Below, piece by piece: positions 1 through 12,700 of a stretch of 64,000 nucleotides of DNA (position 1 is the stretch's first letter; the number at the start of each line of letters is the position of its first letter). The notes beneath the pieces are model-generated. The model ran no database searches. It was given only the letters and a program-made list of their open reading frames with translations, and was not told where the DNA came from. This stretch comes from Saccharum officinarum (lineage: Eukaryota; Streptophyta; Magnoliopsida; Poales; Poaceae): the NCBI GenBank assembly GCA_020631735.1, contig CM036160.1, positions 116,294,680 through 116,358,679 of the forward strand, read 5' to 3'. Position numbers and translations under genes: made by a program.

Positions 1-259
1 CAGCGAACCACCAGGAGTGGAAAACGACATGAGCAAGGAGAAGAGATGCTCTGTGTTGTGCTGGCCACGGTGAGATCGAGCTCCGGCGGCTATGGCGGTA
101 TGCCGCGGCGAGAACAGCTTGTGCAGGCGGTTGTGGCAGTGCAAGGCAGAGCCAGTGGGCTCAAAAGATGCGCATGGGTGAGAAGAAGCTAGAGCCGTGA
201 ACAATTTGGCATGGATGCGGGGATGGCGGCCAATTTCGCTATGGAGCATAGGTGACAGG
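1..259 (-). repeat. Distal part of a Tekay-like LTR cut by element A
   Basis: This GC-rich stretch has no credible open reading frame. It resembles the GC-rich middle part of other long LTRs in this window (for example 56,160-57,100). With 8,620-9,734 on the other side of element A it probably forms one old LTR that element A split. That continuity is inferred from composition and order; I did not find a matching target duplication. Confidence 0.4.
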
Positions 260-1813
260 TGTTGACACCTCTAATGCCACCTAAGCTAGGTTGTCATCCC
301 TAGCATGACACCAAGGTGCTGGTACTAAAATATGCAAATGTTCCTCTTAAATAAATATGAAATCTGCAAGCGCACAGATAATACCGATGTAGCATTTTAA
401 CCGAGAGTAATCTAGATATCGTTATTTACATTTTTACCACTAGAAAGGGATGCTAAGGATAATGGGCAATGAGTAATGAGCAATGAGCATCACTGCATGT
501 GCTAATGGAGAGTATAACCATATCTTTATCTATCTTCTCATACAGGGTAAGTGTCACAAGATAAATAATATATGAATAATAATAAAGGATAACTGGTAAG
601 CACATAGCCATATAATGATAAACATCTCAATAGATTACTCTAGATACATAGCACTAGCATGGATTAGGACGAACTATATGGATAAATCCTAAGTTATTCT
701 AACTATAAAGTCAAAGCATATAATGATTAGTGCAATTACACTTAGCAATCATGGCAAGAAAATGTTATATCTACATATAGTGATATTACTAAGGAAGATA
801 TGGAACATAGCCGTCACTTTCCTGTAATAGTTTTGCTCTGCCTGCCCTATACTCGGGAGGTGGGCTACAGAGGACTCAACAGGACTGTCACTCCCGCGAT
901 CTACCACACAATCCGAAATATATGGTGCAATCGCAGGTAAATACGGTATAGGCACCACGCCTACACAATGTTTACCACTCACCCATGATATCAATGAGCA
1001 AGCGCTATATGATCCTATAGTTGAATATAAGTCTGATCAAACTATGCCAAGCATATAATCAAAGTAGACTAAGAACAATATAATTGAGAACATAATCAAA
1101 TAGAGCAAAGTCATATCCAATATGCTAGAATAGACTAAAGTCATATTCATACAAATGATGAACTAGATGAATAATATAAGAACAAATACAAAAGTAGGAG
1201 AGAATTACCAAGTATTCTCCGATAGATCTGGAAATCAAGCAATGCTTGGCTCCTAGTTCTAATCCTATGTAGCTATGCTAGACTAGAGATCTAATTGAGA
1301 TGGTGGTTGTAGGGCTTCTCTGAATGAGAGGAATAATGAATTCCTTCTTGTGTTAGGGTTTCTCCTGGGGCTAGGGGCCTTGCTTATATAGCCCTCTAGG
1401 AAGCACCACAGCCCTTGGATCAAACCGACCTTGATGAACGATTATTATTGATCCTCAAAGGTGGTGGAGGCAGGATCCATGAGGTGGCTCCCAATTGGCC
1501 ACCTGGGTGGGGTGGGCGCCCAAGCCAGGAGGCGGGCGCCCCTGTTCCGGGCCCGTTTCGTCTCCCGTTTGTTTCTAGAGTCTTCTCGTATCTTCCATAT
1601 TCCAGAAAAGTTATGTGTAGCCCCTTTGTCTCTATGTAAATCTGACATGTTGGTCTCCTTTAGTTATTTCCTGATAACCCCCTGCAGAAATAGATATTCA
1701 CCAAAACTCGTGGAATTCTGTCAGTGTAACCCCTATATCTAGATAGTATTTATATTTAGATCATTTCTCATGCTATGTTGACGGTTAAAAATGATACTTA
1801 TCTATCGTCAACA
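260..1813 (-). repeat. 3' LTR of element A
   Basis: A 1,554-bp direct repeat of 7,087-8,619. It starts and ends with the short inverted repeat TGTTGAC/GTCAACA. In the minus-strand sense it lies downstream of the purine tract, which makes it the 3' LTR. Short ORFs inside it have no family resemblance. Confidence 0.9.
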
Positions 1814-1830
1814 AACTCCCCAAGCTTACC
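1814..1830 (-). other. Polypurine tract of element A
   Basis: Directly next to the left LTR, the minus strand reads as a purine-rich run (AAGCTTGGGGAGTT) ending at the LTR. This is the expected site for plus-strand DNA priming. Element C has the same motif at 19,649-19,667. Confidence 0.65.
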
Positions 1831-4531
1831 TTTTGCTTGTCCCTGAGCAAAGATTGGCTCAGTGATAGATCAGGAGTTGCTACAATACTTTCACGCCTTA
1901 CAGGTACACATGCGTTCAAACAAGAACTCTCCTTCAGATTAGAATGAACTATTCTGATGAAAAACTTACTCATATTACCTTCCACCATGGGGCTTGTAGC
2001 CGTCACTTGGGTCTTAAGTAGCTGAAAGACAGAACGGTCAAGTCAAGCGCCATGTTTGAAGCTCTTTGATCAACTATTATTCTAGAGTTTTGCAAGATTT
2101 TTAAAATAAAACTCAGATATTCCTATCTATGACCCTTCCAAGTCTCTCCTTTGTGGTATTTCTGGATCCTCTCCAAGGCATTCATGGTGTATGCCTTTTT
2201 TCCCTCTCAAAATATGTGGTATTTTTGGTAGCATAGTAACATTATGCCTTCTCTCTCTCACCCTACTTCTAAAAGGCTTATGTGGAGCTCATAGGTGGGG
2301 AGACAGCGAAACATATATTGCAAAATCAAAACTATGGATCCAAAGGAACGAGTCATAAAGTCAAATCAAGATATGCATGTGTCTTAGCTATATGGTAGAT
2401 GGTGGTAAATGGTAAATGGAGTAGAAGTGGTTATAAGGAGTAAAGGATGATGATGGTGAATACTTAGCTCCTTCGAGAAAAAATTTCTCATATACCTCTC
2501 TTAGAAAACTTGAAGAATTTGAGGAGAACTTGGGCTGCTAAATCTCTCTTTATTTCTGAGTGGGACATTTGTCCTCTTTCTCTTCTTCTTCTTCTTCTTC
2601 TTCTTCTTCTTCTTCTTCTTCTTCTTCTTTTAATAGAATACCCAAGCTTCCTTTGGAACACAATAACAATAGGTAGCATAACTAGATATTTGGAGCTTTA
2701 TTGGCTAGCAAGGGATAAAATGGATGATAGGAATATTTTTGCAGTTCACTCCCAATGTAAGAGTAGAACTATTTTCTGGGTGGATTTGAATGAGATATAT
2801 GTGGATTCGTACTTCCAGGGTAGAAGCAGAATATATGGGTGGATGTATATGGATGGATATAGATGCGGACTTCCAGGGTAAAGCAGCATGTATAGGTAGA
2901 GTGTATAGGTGGATCTCGATTTTAAACACATGACCAGTTCCTAAGGATCGACACAGCCTTGACCATAATCAATGCTCACAAATAGTAAATATGAATGTAA
3001 GGCTTCCTAATCTACAAGCATGTATATGGCTGTGGTAGGAATTTAAACTCTCGTCATACAGGAACTCATCATGTAGCAAGTTGATTTTTAAAAGATAAAT
3101 TCTCTAGAACTCTAGTATCTCTAGGAACATGATAGACAGCAGCTCAAAACCTTCCCATATCATATCCGTCAACTACCTAGACTTAGATCAAGCATTTGCT
3201 ACCCACAAGTTCAGGTTTAGAGCAAATCTTAAATCAAAACCATTGCATCCAAAACTCGGGAGAGTTCAAGGCTGAAAACAAGGTACTTGAAAGGAATTAT
3301 GGTAGAGCAACTATTCATCATTTCCATATAAGAGTTTATTCTAGGGGTTCACTTAGCAAGATGAAGCTTAGCACACTCTCCTATACTTATTAAACTTAAA
3401 GATTACACAGAAAACATATATATGTGAAAACATTTATTTGGGTTTCTATAGATTATACATCTTTTTATTTTATTTCATATATCAAAATAGGTAGGTAAGA
3501 AAATACTTAGCTGGATACATAGGGGATGCTCTCCCCCAAGCTGAATGTTGACATAGTCTTGCTTGATGAAACTAGCAGACAGTGAAGGTGTACTTTCTCT
3601 TATCGGAGTGCTTATGATGATGATTGTTGAGACATCACTCTGACAGGAAACAGATTGTCCTTTTTGTCTGTTTGCTTTTCTTGATCCTTCAAATTCTATG
3701 AAGCTCAAATAGACAACAAAGCTTGTGGAACTTGATTAAGTGTTGGTGATAAAATTATAAATCTTGAGTGTCTAGAATCTCTTAACAGATGTATCTTTCT
3801 AGCATGATCTCTTGTACCATATTTTTATGTTTTTACATTTTACACAATGCAAGGAATAAAATGATGAATGCTTCTTTATTTTATTTTTATGCCATCACAG
3901 CAAGTAGACTTATGGGTTTTATGCCACAAATTTATTTGCATGGGGCTTAGCAATTTTATAATGCAATGCAAGACATATTTATTTTCTTTTCTATGCAGAA
4001 ATAAAGTATAACTAAACATATAATGAAGGAAAGTAAATATGATGCAGAAAATTAAATGTAGAACTAAAAAGGGAAATATTGATAACTACCAAGTTACCTC
4101 TTGGCGCGGTGGTGATTTGGGTCCGCCGAACAGAACCTTTTATTCGCTCTAAACATTCTGGGGCACCTCGGATGGATCGAGTGGTGCCTCTGATTGTGCT
4201 GAATCTGACTTTGAATTAACCTTTACTTTCCATACCTGTTTTGTTGGTGAGGTTGACTTTGAGGAATGAATTGGTTGCACTATCTTCTCTTCTTTATTCT
4301 CCACAGTAACTGATTCACTTTCAGTACAACCTCCTCCTCAAGATAAATCTTTCCTTCGGGATATCGATCTTCATACCTTAACACTTCTCCTTGATAGTCA
4401 GTCCATCCATCCTTGGGGATCTGATTCTTCTAGGTGCGGTTGCAACGTCTTCTTCTGGTTCTGTTCTTCTTGGGTTCTTCATTAACTATATAATTATTAT
4501 TGAAATAACGGTGTACATTCTCTGAGGGAAA
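1831..4531 (-). other. Non-coding 3' interior of element A
   Basis: About 2.7 kb of AT-rich sequence between the protease region and the 3' LTR, where an autonomous element would have reverse transcriptase, RNase H and integrase. I see no trace of these domains in any frame. The matching stretch of element C (19,668-21,960) shares many short blocks with it, so the lack of pol is a property of the family and not a deletion in this one copy. Confidence 0.6.
2579..2629. repeat. (CTT)n microsatellite
   Basis: About 17 perfect units of TCT/CTT lie in the non-coding interior of element A. They create artificial poly-leucine and poly-arginine reading frames. Confidence 0.95.
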
Positions 4532-5395
4532 TTAGAAATGTACTTCTCCTGTTGCAAGATAGATGATGGCCTTGGTGCTTAGGAATGGTCTCCCTAGAAT
4601 GATCGGTGGATCGTACTCATCTTCTCCCATGTCGATGACTAAGAAGTCAGTCGGGATGAAGTGGTCATCAATTTGCACAGGGACGTTCTTTGCTATTTCA
4701 TCCATGAAGCAAAATGATTGGTCCACCATCTGTAGCTGCGCATAGGTTGGGTCTAAAGGCATAGTACCGTATAGATATTCATAAGTTACCTTGGCCATTA
4801 TATTGACGCCCGATCCGGTGTCACAAACAACTTTCTGAAAGGAGCTTCTGTTGATTGTGCATTCAATGGTTGGGATACCTGGGTCGTCTCTCTTGAGCAG
4901 ATATGGGGACTTAAGCTGATGATCATGCTCTCTGTGGACTGCAGTGATCACTCTTACTGACTCTATCTGTTGTGGCTTCCTATTCTTGTTCTTGTTCTTC
5001 CGATTTTTCTTCTTCCTTGGCTCATAGGAATGTTGAGGGTGTGTAGGGAACTGCAACACTCTGTCCTTGAAGAAGAAGGTCTCTCTCTTGCCATTGATGT
5101 TGAAATAGATCTTGGCCGTGTTGGCGTACATGATAGCTCCAGCGGTGTTCAAGAACAGTCGTCCCAAAATGATGGGCGATTTGTCATCACCACCTATCAC
5201 TATTACTATAAAGTCTGTAGGAATATACGAGCTGCCCACTCGTACACATATGTCTTCTAGAATTCCCTTGGTGTAGCAAAGTGACTGGTCTGCAAGTTGC
5301 AAGCACATGGTTATGTACAATAAAGGATAATTAAACATTTTGTCATAGATTACCTTAGGCATGATGTTGACGCTTTCACCGAAATCACAGATAAC
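4532..5395 (-). CDS. Tandem retropepsin-like domains of element A
   Basis: One open frame on the minus strand holds two protease-like domains in a row, joined by a lysine/asparagine-rich linker. Each has the pattern active-site triplet, then VNIM, an LQL/LQM..DQS strand, and a PIILGR.FL.T flap-to-helix block. In the first domain the active-site triplet reads D-F-G, just upstream of the ATG at about 5,362; in the second it reads D-T-G with intact GSG. Athila-type proteases often show variant triplets in this position. The frame ends with a stop shortly after the second domain and no pol follows. The stop upstream of the first triplet separates it from gag, so expression would need readthrough or is lost. 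Confidence 0.72.
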   Translation of the reverse strand, partial: VICDFGESVNIMPKVIYDKMFNYPLLYITMCLQLADQSLCYTKGILEDICVRVGSSYIPTDFIVIVIGGDDKSPIILGRLFLNTAGAIMYANTAKIYFNINGKRETFFFKDRVLQFPTHPQHSYEPRKKKNRKNKNKNRKPQQIESVRVITAVHREHDHQLKSPYLLKRDDPGIPTIECTINRSSFQKVVCDTGSGVNIMAKVTYEYLYGTMPLDPTYAQLQMVDQSFCFMDEIAKNVPVQIDDHFIPTDFLVIDMGEDEYDPPIILGRPFLSTKAIIYLATGEVHF

Positions 5396-5404
5396 TTAGT
5401 TAAA

Positions 5405-6830
5405 GTTCACGCTTCCAATGAAAATCGGGATGACAGGTCTTCCTCACCTTTCTTAATCGGTAGAGTCTCGTTGTTCCATCCTTTAGAGATAGGATCACTC
5501 CAATAACTTCCTGCATTAAATATTTCTACAAGATTTGTAGTTTCTAGATTTTTCGGTTGTCCCGGAATTTTACCTTGGTTAGCAGGAATAATATTGGCAA
5601 GCTGTTGCAACTGAGATTCTAGCATCTTATTAAAACTAAGCTAATTCTTAATGGCAGTAGAGAAGCTATCCATTCTATTATTTATTTCTAACATTTTATC
5701 ATTGGATGCTAATTTCTTAGATAGGCTATCCATTAATTTTCCTTGATTAAGCACTAACTCTCTCTGAGGGGTTGATTAAAAGAATTATTACCTTGATAAT
5801 TACCTGAGTAGTTACCTGAGTAGTTAGGCCTCTGCTGCTGATTCCAACCTTGATTCTACTGAGGACGGTAGTAGTTGTTGTTATTATTGTTGAGGTAGTT
5901 CACATCCTCTTGTAGCTCTGGGCAATTGCTTTCTGAGTGCCCTGTGTCTCCTCACTCTTCACAAGTCATGCAGGAATCATGAATGTGCATGACTTCCTTC
6001 TTCTCGCCGGCTCTCTCATCGAGCCTCTTCATGAGTAGGTCCATCTTGGCAGACAACATGTCTACCTCCTTCAACTGGTGCATACCTCCACCTCTCTTGT
6101 GGGTTTGAATTCTTTCTTCGTTCCAACCTTGGATAGACTCCATCTTTTTCACAAGAGTTGTGGCTTGATTGATTGTAAGTGATAAGAATGCTCCTCCAGC
6201 GGCAGCATCCATAGTCTCACGGGTGCTATTAGTAAGCCCGTGATAGAAGGTCTGCATAAGTAGCCAATTCTCCATTCCATGATGAGGACATTCTAGGATG
6301 TAATCTTGAAAGCGCTCCCATACTTTTGGGACTGACTCATCATGTTGCTGCTGAAAACTTGATATCTTCCCACGAAGAGCATTTGTCTAGCCCATGGGAA
6401 AGAACTTCGCTAGGAAATTGGTGGAACAGAGTGCCCACGTAGTATTCTTTTCCTTATTCGCATAGAACCACTGCTTCGCTCTCCCTAAGAGTGAGAATGG
6501 AAAGAGGCAAAGTAGTATGGCATCTCTGGGGACATCCTTGATGGTGAAAGTGCTGCAAATCTCTAGGAAGTGTTGGAGATGAGCACTGGCATCTTCATGT
6601 GTCTTCCCACAAAACTGGCTAGCTTGCACCATGTTAATCAACGCCGGCTTTAGCTCGAAGTTTTGCTCAATCTCTGCCGCAGGTCCAGTCCGAATGTTAG
6701 CTGTAGTTGGAGCTGAGAACTCACGGAGTGACTTGTTCGCTATAGCGTCGAACTCTGGTGTTAAGTTCTGAATTATGCTTGGTTGGCCTTCTGAATCGGA
6801 GAGTGGAGCTTCAAGCTAAGACAATGATGT
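5405..6830 (-). pseudogene. gag of element A, interrupted by stops
   Basis: The minus strand carries a retrotransposon gag domain: a conserved core of the type LFPFSLLGRAKQWF at about 6,450-6,520, a Met/Lys-rich coiled segment (about 6,000-6,140), and a zinc knuckle near 5,930. A TAG stop lies just after the core (about 6,386), a TGA replaces what should be a knuckle cysteine (about 5,955), and further stops follow before 5,640. The downstream segment (5,407-5,625) is rich in Gln/Asn and leads into the protease. The gene could make the capsid only if repaired or read through. It matches the three gag pieces of element C in order. Confidence 0.8.
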
Positions 6831-7060
6831 TTTTGTTTGAACTCTCTTTAGCTTGGCTCTTGCTCTTCTAAATAGCAATTCTGGATTATTGATAAAGTTA
6901 TCTAGATGGCCAAACATGCTCATACATTACCATGTATATAATATATAAAATAGACAAGAGACAAGGGTAAGGCTGCATCAGAAGAGAAAGATGATGGTTT
7001 CTCGATCACATTAGTGGATGCAAGTGATGGCTCATTATCCTTTGGATAGCAATTCAACCT

Positions 7061-7078
7061 TCTCCGGCAACGGCGCCA
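7061..7078 (-). other. Primer-binding site of element A (tRNA-Asp type)
   Basis: Eight bases from the right LTR the minus strand reads TGGCGCCGTTGCCGGAGA. This closely matches the site that Athila-type elements use to pair with the 3' end of plant tRNA-Asp. It fixes the element's orientation as minus. Confidence 0.8.
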
Positions 7079-7086
7079 AAAATGCT

Positions 7087-8619
7087 TGTTGACACCTCTA
7101 ATGCCACCTAAGCTAGGTTGTCATCCTCAGCATGACACCAAAGGTGCTGGTACTAAAATATGCAAATGCTCCTCTGAAATAAATATGAAATCCGTAAGCG
7201 CACAGATAATACTGATGTAGCATTTTAACCGGGAGTAATCCAGGTATCGTTATTTATATTTTTGCCACTGGAAAGGGATGCTAAGGATAATGGGCAATGA
7301 GTAATGAGCAATGAGCATCACTGCATGTGCTAATGGAGAGTATGACTATATCTTTATCTATCTTCTCATACAGGGTAAGTGTCACAAGATAAATAATATA
7401 TGAATAATAATAAAGGATAACTGGTAAGCACATAGCCATATAATGATAAACATCTCAATAGATTACTCTAGATATATAGTTCTAGCATGGATTAGGACGA
7501 ACTATAGGGATAAATCCTAAGTTATTCTAACTATAAAGTCAAAGCATACAATAATTAGTGCAATTACACTTGGCAATCATGGCAAGAAAAGGTTATATCT
7601 ACGCATAGTGATATTACTACGGAAGATATGGAACATAGCCGCCACATCCTTGTAATAGTTTTGCTCTGCCTGCCCTATACTCGGGAGGTGGGCTACAGAG
7701 GACTCAACAGGACTGTCACTCTCGTGATCTACCACACAATCCAGAATATAGGGTGCAATCGCAGGTAAATACGGTATAGGCACCACGCCTACACAATGTT
7801 TACCACTCACCCATGATATCAATGAGCAAGCGTTATACGATCCTATACTTGAATATAAGTTTGATCGAACTATGCCAAGCATATAATCAAAGTAGACTAA
7901 GAACAATATAATTGAGAACATAATCAAATAGAGCAAAGTCATATCCAATATGATAGAATAGACTAAAGTCATATTCATACAAATGATGAACTAGATGAAT
8001 AATATAAGAACAAATACAAAAGTAGAAGAGACTTACTAACTATTCTCCGACAGATCCGGAAATTAAGCAATGCTTGGCTCCTAGTTCTAATCCTATGTAG
8101 CTATGCTAAACTAGAGATCTAATTGAGATGGTGGCTCTAGGGCTTCTCTGAATGAGATGAATAATGAATTCCTTCTTGTGTTAGGGTTTCTCCTAGGGCT
8201 AGGGGCCTTGCTTATATAGCCCTTTAGGAAGCACCACAGCCCTTGGATCAAACCGACCTTGATGAATGATTATTATTGATCTTCAAAGGCGGTGGAGGTA
8301 GGATCCACGAGGTGGCTCCCAATTGGCCACCTAGGTGGGGCAGGCGCCCATTCCAGGCCCGTTTCATCTCTTGTTTGTTTCTAGAGTCTTCTCGTATCTT
8401 CCACATTCCAGAAAAGTTAGGTGTAGCCCCTTTGTCTCTATATAAATCTTACATGTGGGTCTCCTTTAGTTATTTCCTGATAACCCCCTGTAGAAATAGA
8501 TATTCACCAAAACTCGTGGAATTCTGTCAGTGTAACCCCTATTTCTAGATAGTATTTATATTTAGATCATTTCTCATGCTATGTTGACGGTTAAAAATGA
8601 TACTTATCTTCCGTCAACA
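7087..8619 (-). repeat. 5' LTR of element A
   Basis: A 1,533-bp direct repeat of 260-1,813 next to the primer-binding site. It lacks about 20 bp that the other LTR has near its GC-rich block (compare 8,340 with 1,520). Confidence 0.9.
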
Positions 8620-9734
8620 ACCAACGGTGAGAGAGAGGGAGGAAGAAGGATGAACGGTGACTGGCTTCGCATTATGAAGATGAGGCAGCAGACAGACGGG
8701 TGACAGTAGCTGCTTGCGCTGCCACTGCAAGCAGCTGCGTGTCTATGCGTGCAAAAGCGGTGAGCGAGGGTGGCAAAATGATCACGGCGACGTCGGGCGG
8801 TGAGCAGACAGGCAGAGAGGTCACCGGCATGCACTGTTCATGACTGAAACCACCAACTCTATTCCCCCTTTTCTCTAAATTTTGCAACATGACTCGATGA
8901 GATTCTTTAAGCAATGTTGTACAACATGAGGTCTCCACGATTGCTTAAAGAACCAACACACAACTCATGATGATTTTGAAGTTTGGGAGGATAAAAGGGG
9001 AGTACAGTGAAACTGAAACTAAAGTTTTAGTTTCAGGTTTTGAAGCTATTTTCAGTTATCAACTTTGAGCAATTAACAGAGAGGTAAGCACTGATCCAAC
9101 TTACCAACTAACTACATATTAGCAAATCTTAAACATTACTCTACTTCATGGAACAAAAGTTGCACAAGTTTTACTTATGAAAACCCATTTAATAACATCC
9201 CAAATATGGCACCTTATAACTAATAACAAACACTTAACCATAACTGACTAAGTCTAAGAATTGGTTATAGGATTCAATATTGGAGCTCAAATTTAAATAT
9301 ATTTGATTTGAAAACATTTACCAACTTTACTTCAATAATAAAGAGCATACTTTAAACTTCAAGTTTTATATTAAAAAATTTTTAATTGTTTAAGCAAAAA
9401 ATTGCATATTTAAATCCATAAAGAACCTAAAGCATTAATATGGTTATCATTTCATGAAACATGTGAAACACTACTAGGCAACCTATGAGACATTACATTT
9501 AAGCTATACATGAAATATTTATATTACTATTGTACATCATTATGAAACATTACACAAACAACCTGGACATGCTCTTATTGAAACATTACTATGCAACACT
9601 GCAATGCAACAGATGAAACATATATGAGTGCTATATTTGAAACATAGGATGCATTATGCAACAATGCTTGATGAGTATACATGATGATGCTCATGATAAA
9701 GTTTTAGTTGTTTCTTAACATCTAGGATGTTACA
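8620..9734 (-). repeat. Proximal part of a Tekay-like LTR
   Basis: On the minus strand this begins with TGTAACATCC at 9,734, the same LTR start as at 58,168. It continues through AT-rich sequence with many GAAACAT-type words, as at 57,500-58,168, into a GC-rich part where element A inserted. The bases at 9,735-9,755 read on the minus strand as a purine-rich run (AAGGGCAGCCAGGGCGC), so this is probably the start of a 3' LTR. Only about 55 bases of its own interior remain before element C begins. Confidence 0.6.
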
Positions 9735-9789
9735 GCGCCCTGGCTGCCCTTATATAGAGTTCGGACCCAGAGTTTATTACAAAATTGAC

Positions 9790-12700
9790 TGTTGACGGTA
9801 GTTATTGTTCATCATAAACCGTCAACATAACTTGAATAAATGCTTGAAATGGATCACCAATAGAAACATAGGGGTTTAAACTGACAATTTTCATGAGTTT
9901 TGGTGAATCTGTATTTTCAGTAGGGTTATTGTAGAAAACTGAAAAGAGGGATCAAAACATCAAAAAGAACTAAACGTAACCACGACGAAAACAACTCTAG
10001 AAGGCTCCAGAGGACTGTAAGGTCCAAAAGGCTAGAGGGGGTGAATAGCCTATTTAAAAATCTACAAGCTTCACTAAACAACCATGTTAGTATAAAAGAT
10101 GGCTTAGCTTATTCTAGCACTAGCTCAACTACACTATGCAAGCCACCTAGAAGTAGTACAAGAAAGTAAAGAGCAAGTGACTTGATTCTTATACCAACAA
10201 TGTAGAGAAGCAATGCACTCGAAGAATCAATCACAATGATCAACCACAAGAGAAATCCTCGGCAAAGAGATGACACAAAATTTTTACCGAGGTTCACTTG
10301 CTTCCCGGCAAACTACTCCTCGTTGTGGCGATGCACCCACTTGTCGGTTCACGAGCTAATCGACTATCAAGAGTCGAGCCCTCGGCGGGCGCCGCACAAC
10401 CGCACACAAGATGGGGATCCTCTAAACCACAAGCTCCACTAGAGTATCCAATTTGTGAACTCCCGCGGGGAAGGATCAAGAACCCCTTACAACACTTGGT
10501 GAGGGCTCCAACAATCTCCAATTGCGAGCTCAATCACCTCCGCTGCTCCAAGCCGTCTACCGTGTCAGGAAACACGGAAGAGTTACAAGAAATCTGTAGC
10601 AACTCGAAGATCAAGTGCCTCTAGAATGCAACTCTCAAGCAATGCACTTGAATCTCACTCAATCTCACTTAAGATGTGCAACTAAGCAAGGAGATGAGTG
10701 GAGGGGTTGTACTCTAGCTCAAAGGATGTCTCTAGGTCTTAAAATGTGCAAGAGTTACCCTCAAACCCCGGACAACATCTATTTATAGCGAAGGGGTACG
10801 CAGCTAGCCGTTACCGGACGACACAGTTAAAATCGCGCTGACCGAACGCACCGGTCACTACAGGACAAGCGTGAACAGTGCGCGCCAGAACTAGCCGTTG
10901 TCGTGATCGGACGCACTCTACCGTTTGACCGGACGTGACAGTGTCAGCGTCCGGTCGCGGTCCAGTAAGCTCTCGTTGAGAACGGAGGCGTCCGATCGCA
11001 CGTGACCGGACGCGCCAGTCGCGTCCAATGGCATCTGCCCTCCGTGCTGAACTCCTGGGTGCGTGACCGGACGCGCCGGTTCCGCGAGGGATCGGACGCG
11101 CCGGTCTGTGACCCTTCTCACACGCGCGTCTGTCTGTGGTTTGAACTGACCGGACGCGCCAGTCGCGTCCGGTCAATTCGACCACAGCGTCCGGTCACTG
11201 TATTTTCAGTGATAATCATTTCGGACTTTCGCCACCTTTTCTCGCCTCCGGCGCAATAGAAAATTGGCATTTCATTTCCTCGAAAACGCCTTACTACCAC
11301 TCAAACACCACCACCTTCGCAAATGTGCTAACACCACCAAGTGTACACCACAATGTGCATGTGTGTTAGCATTTTCACAGTCATTTTTCAAGGCGTTATG
11401 TTAGCTCTCAATTAGATCCTAATGCATATGCTCAAGACATTGATCTAGTGGCACTTGATTCCTGAGCTAACCGTGATTGCCCCTCTTAATAGTCGGCTAT
11501 ATATCCTAAATCCGGTCAATCACTTCTCTACTCATCTTAGACCGGCAAAAGAAAAACTCTATGGTTATACCTTTGCCTTGCGCTCTTAGATCCTTTTTCC
11601 TCCACTTGATCATCATGTCCTTCATTTTATGTGCATCTCCACCATGATCGACATTTCATGTCCATTCACCATTTCTTTGTGATCTTGTGACCACCACTCC
11701 TTGCCATGTACACCTTCATCACATGTGTTGCTTATGCCTAACTCAAAACACTTAACACATGGCATTAGCAACTTGGTGTCATTAATTACCAAAACCAAAC
11801 TTGGGCTTTCAAGGACTCTAGGAGGCAACCCCCCAAGGCAGATCCCGAGAGGCTGAAAGGTGGGGCCAGCCGGCCCTACCATGGTGCCACCTGGCCTGCT
11901 AAGTGGGCCCCCGCCTGTCAGCTTCCAGAAGCTTGTCCCGCCGCCTCCTAAGATTACATCTACGCCGTCCTTCAAGTCGGTTTGATCCAAGGGCTCACGT
12001 TGCACCCCCTGGGCTATATAAAAATACCTCAGCCCCCTGAGGCATCAAGTCATTTGAGATCAAGTCATCTGAAGACAAAAACCCTAATCTCCTCAGAGCT
12101 CCTCTAGTTTCTAGGGTATTAGCTAGTTAGGCTAGGTCTAGAGGGAGGCAAGTAGATCTTCACTTGGATTCCCAACATTGTCAAGAGCTTGGTTTGGTAT
12201 AGTTCTTATACCCCTGTCTCGTTGTATCTCCATTATTTTCATATGCTTGCTACAATCATTATGGCAATATTAGTATCCACCTTTTCATGTTCTTGGTTTC
12301 AATGTTCATCGTCTTCTTTGATTATATGATTAGTATAGTTAGTTAACCATTGCATTTATGCATAAGTTCGTATTGCATTCACCCTATTAAGGATCCAAGG
12401 GTGGGTGGTAGAGATTATGTAAGCGTGGTGCTTATATGCTATTTACCTACGAATACACTCTATATTCCGAGTCATGTGGTAGATCACGGTTGTGACATTA
12501 CCGTTGAGTCCTTTGTAGTCCACTCCCCGAGTATAGGTTGAGGAAGTAGGGCCTGGTTGCAAAGGAAGGGAAAGCTCTGTTCTCAAACTTCCCAAAGTAA
12601 TGACCCTTATGTGTAGATTCAATAATGATCTTAGCAATGATTTCTATGTAAAATTGCAATAATCAACGTATGCCTTGACTTGTGATTAAGAATGACTTAA

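Larger units (their letters stand above)
260..8619 (-). mobile_element. Element A: non-autonomous Athila-like LTR retrotransposon
   Basis: A complete LTR element of 8.36 kb read on the minus strand. It has two closely similar LTRs (260-1,813 and 7,087-8,619) that begin TGTTGAC and end GTCAACA, a primer-binding site next to the right LTR and a purine tract next to the left LTR. The interior codes for a broken gag and two protease-like domains. I see no reverse transcriptase, RNase H or integrase, so it would depend on a related autonomous element. The PBS type and the protease sequence style point to the Athila branch of Ty3/gypsy. The flanks (ACAGG on the left, ACCAA on the right) do not form a target duplication, so one border may have been altered. 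LTR differences include an indel of about 20 bp near 1,520. Confidence 0.88.

Noticed and set aside
2488..2881. ORFs with long poly-Leu or poly-Arg runs
   Set aside because: Created by the (CTT)n microsatellite inside the non-coding part of element A.
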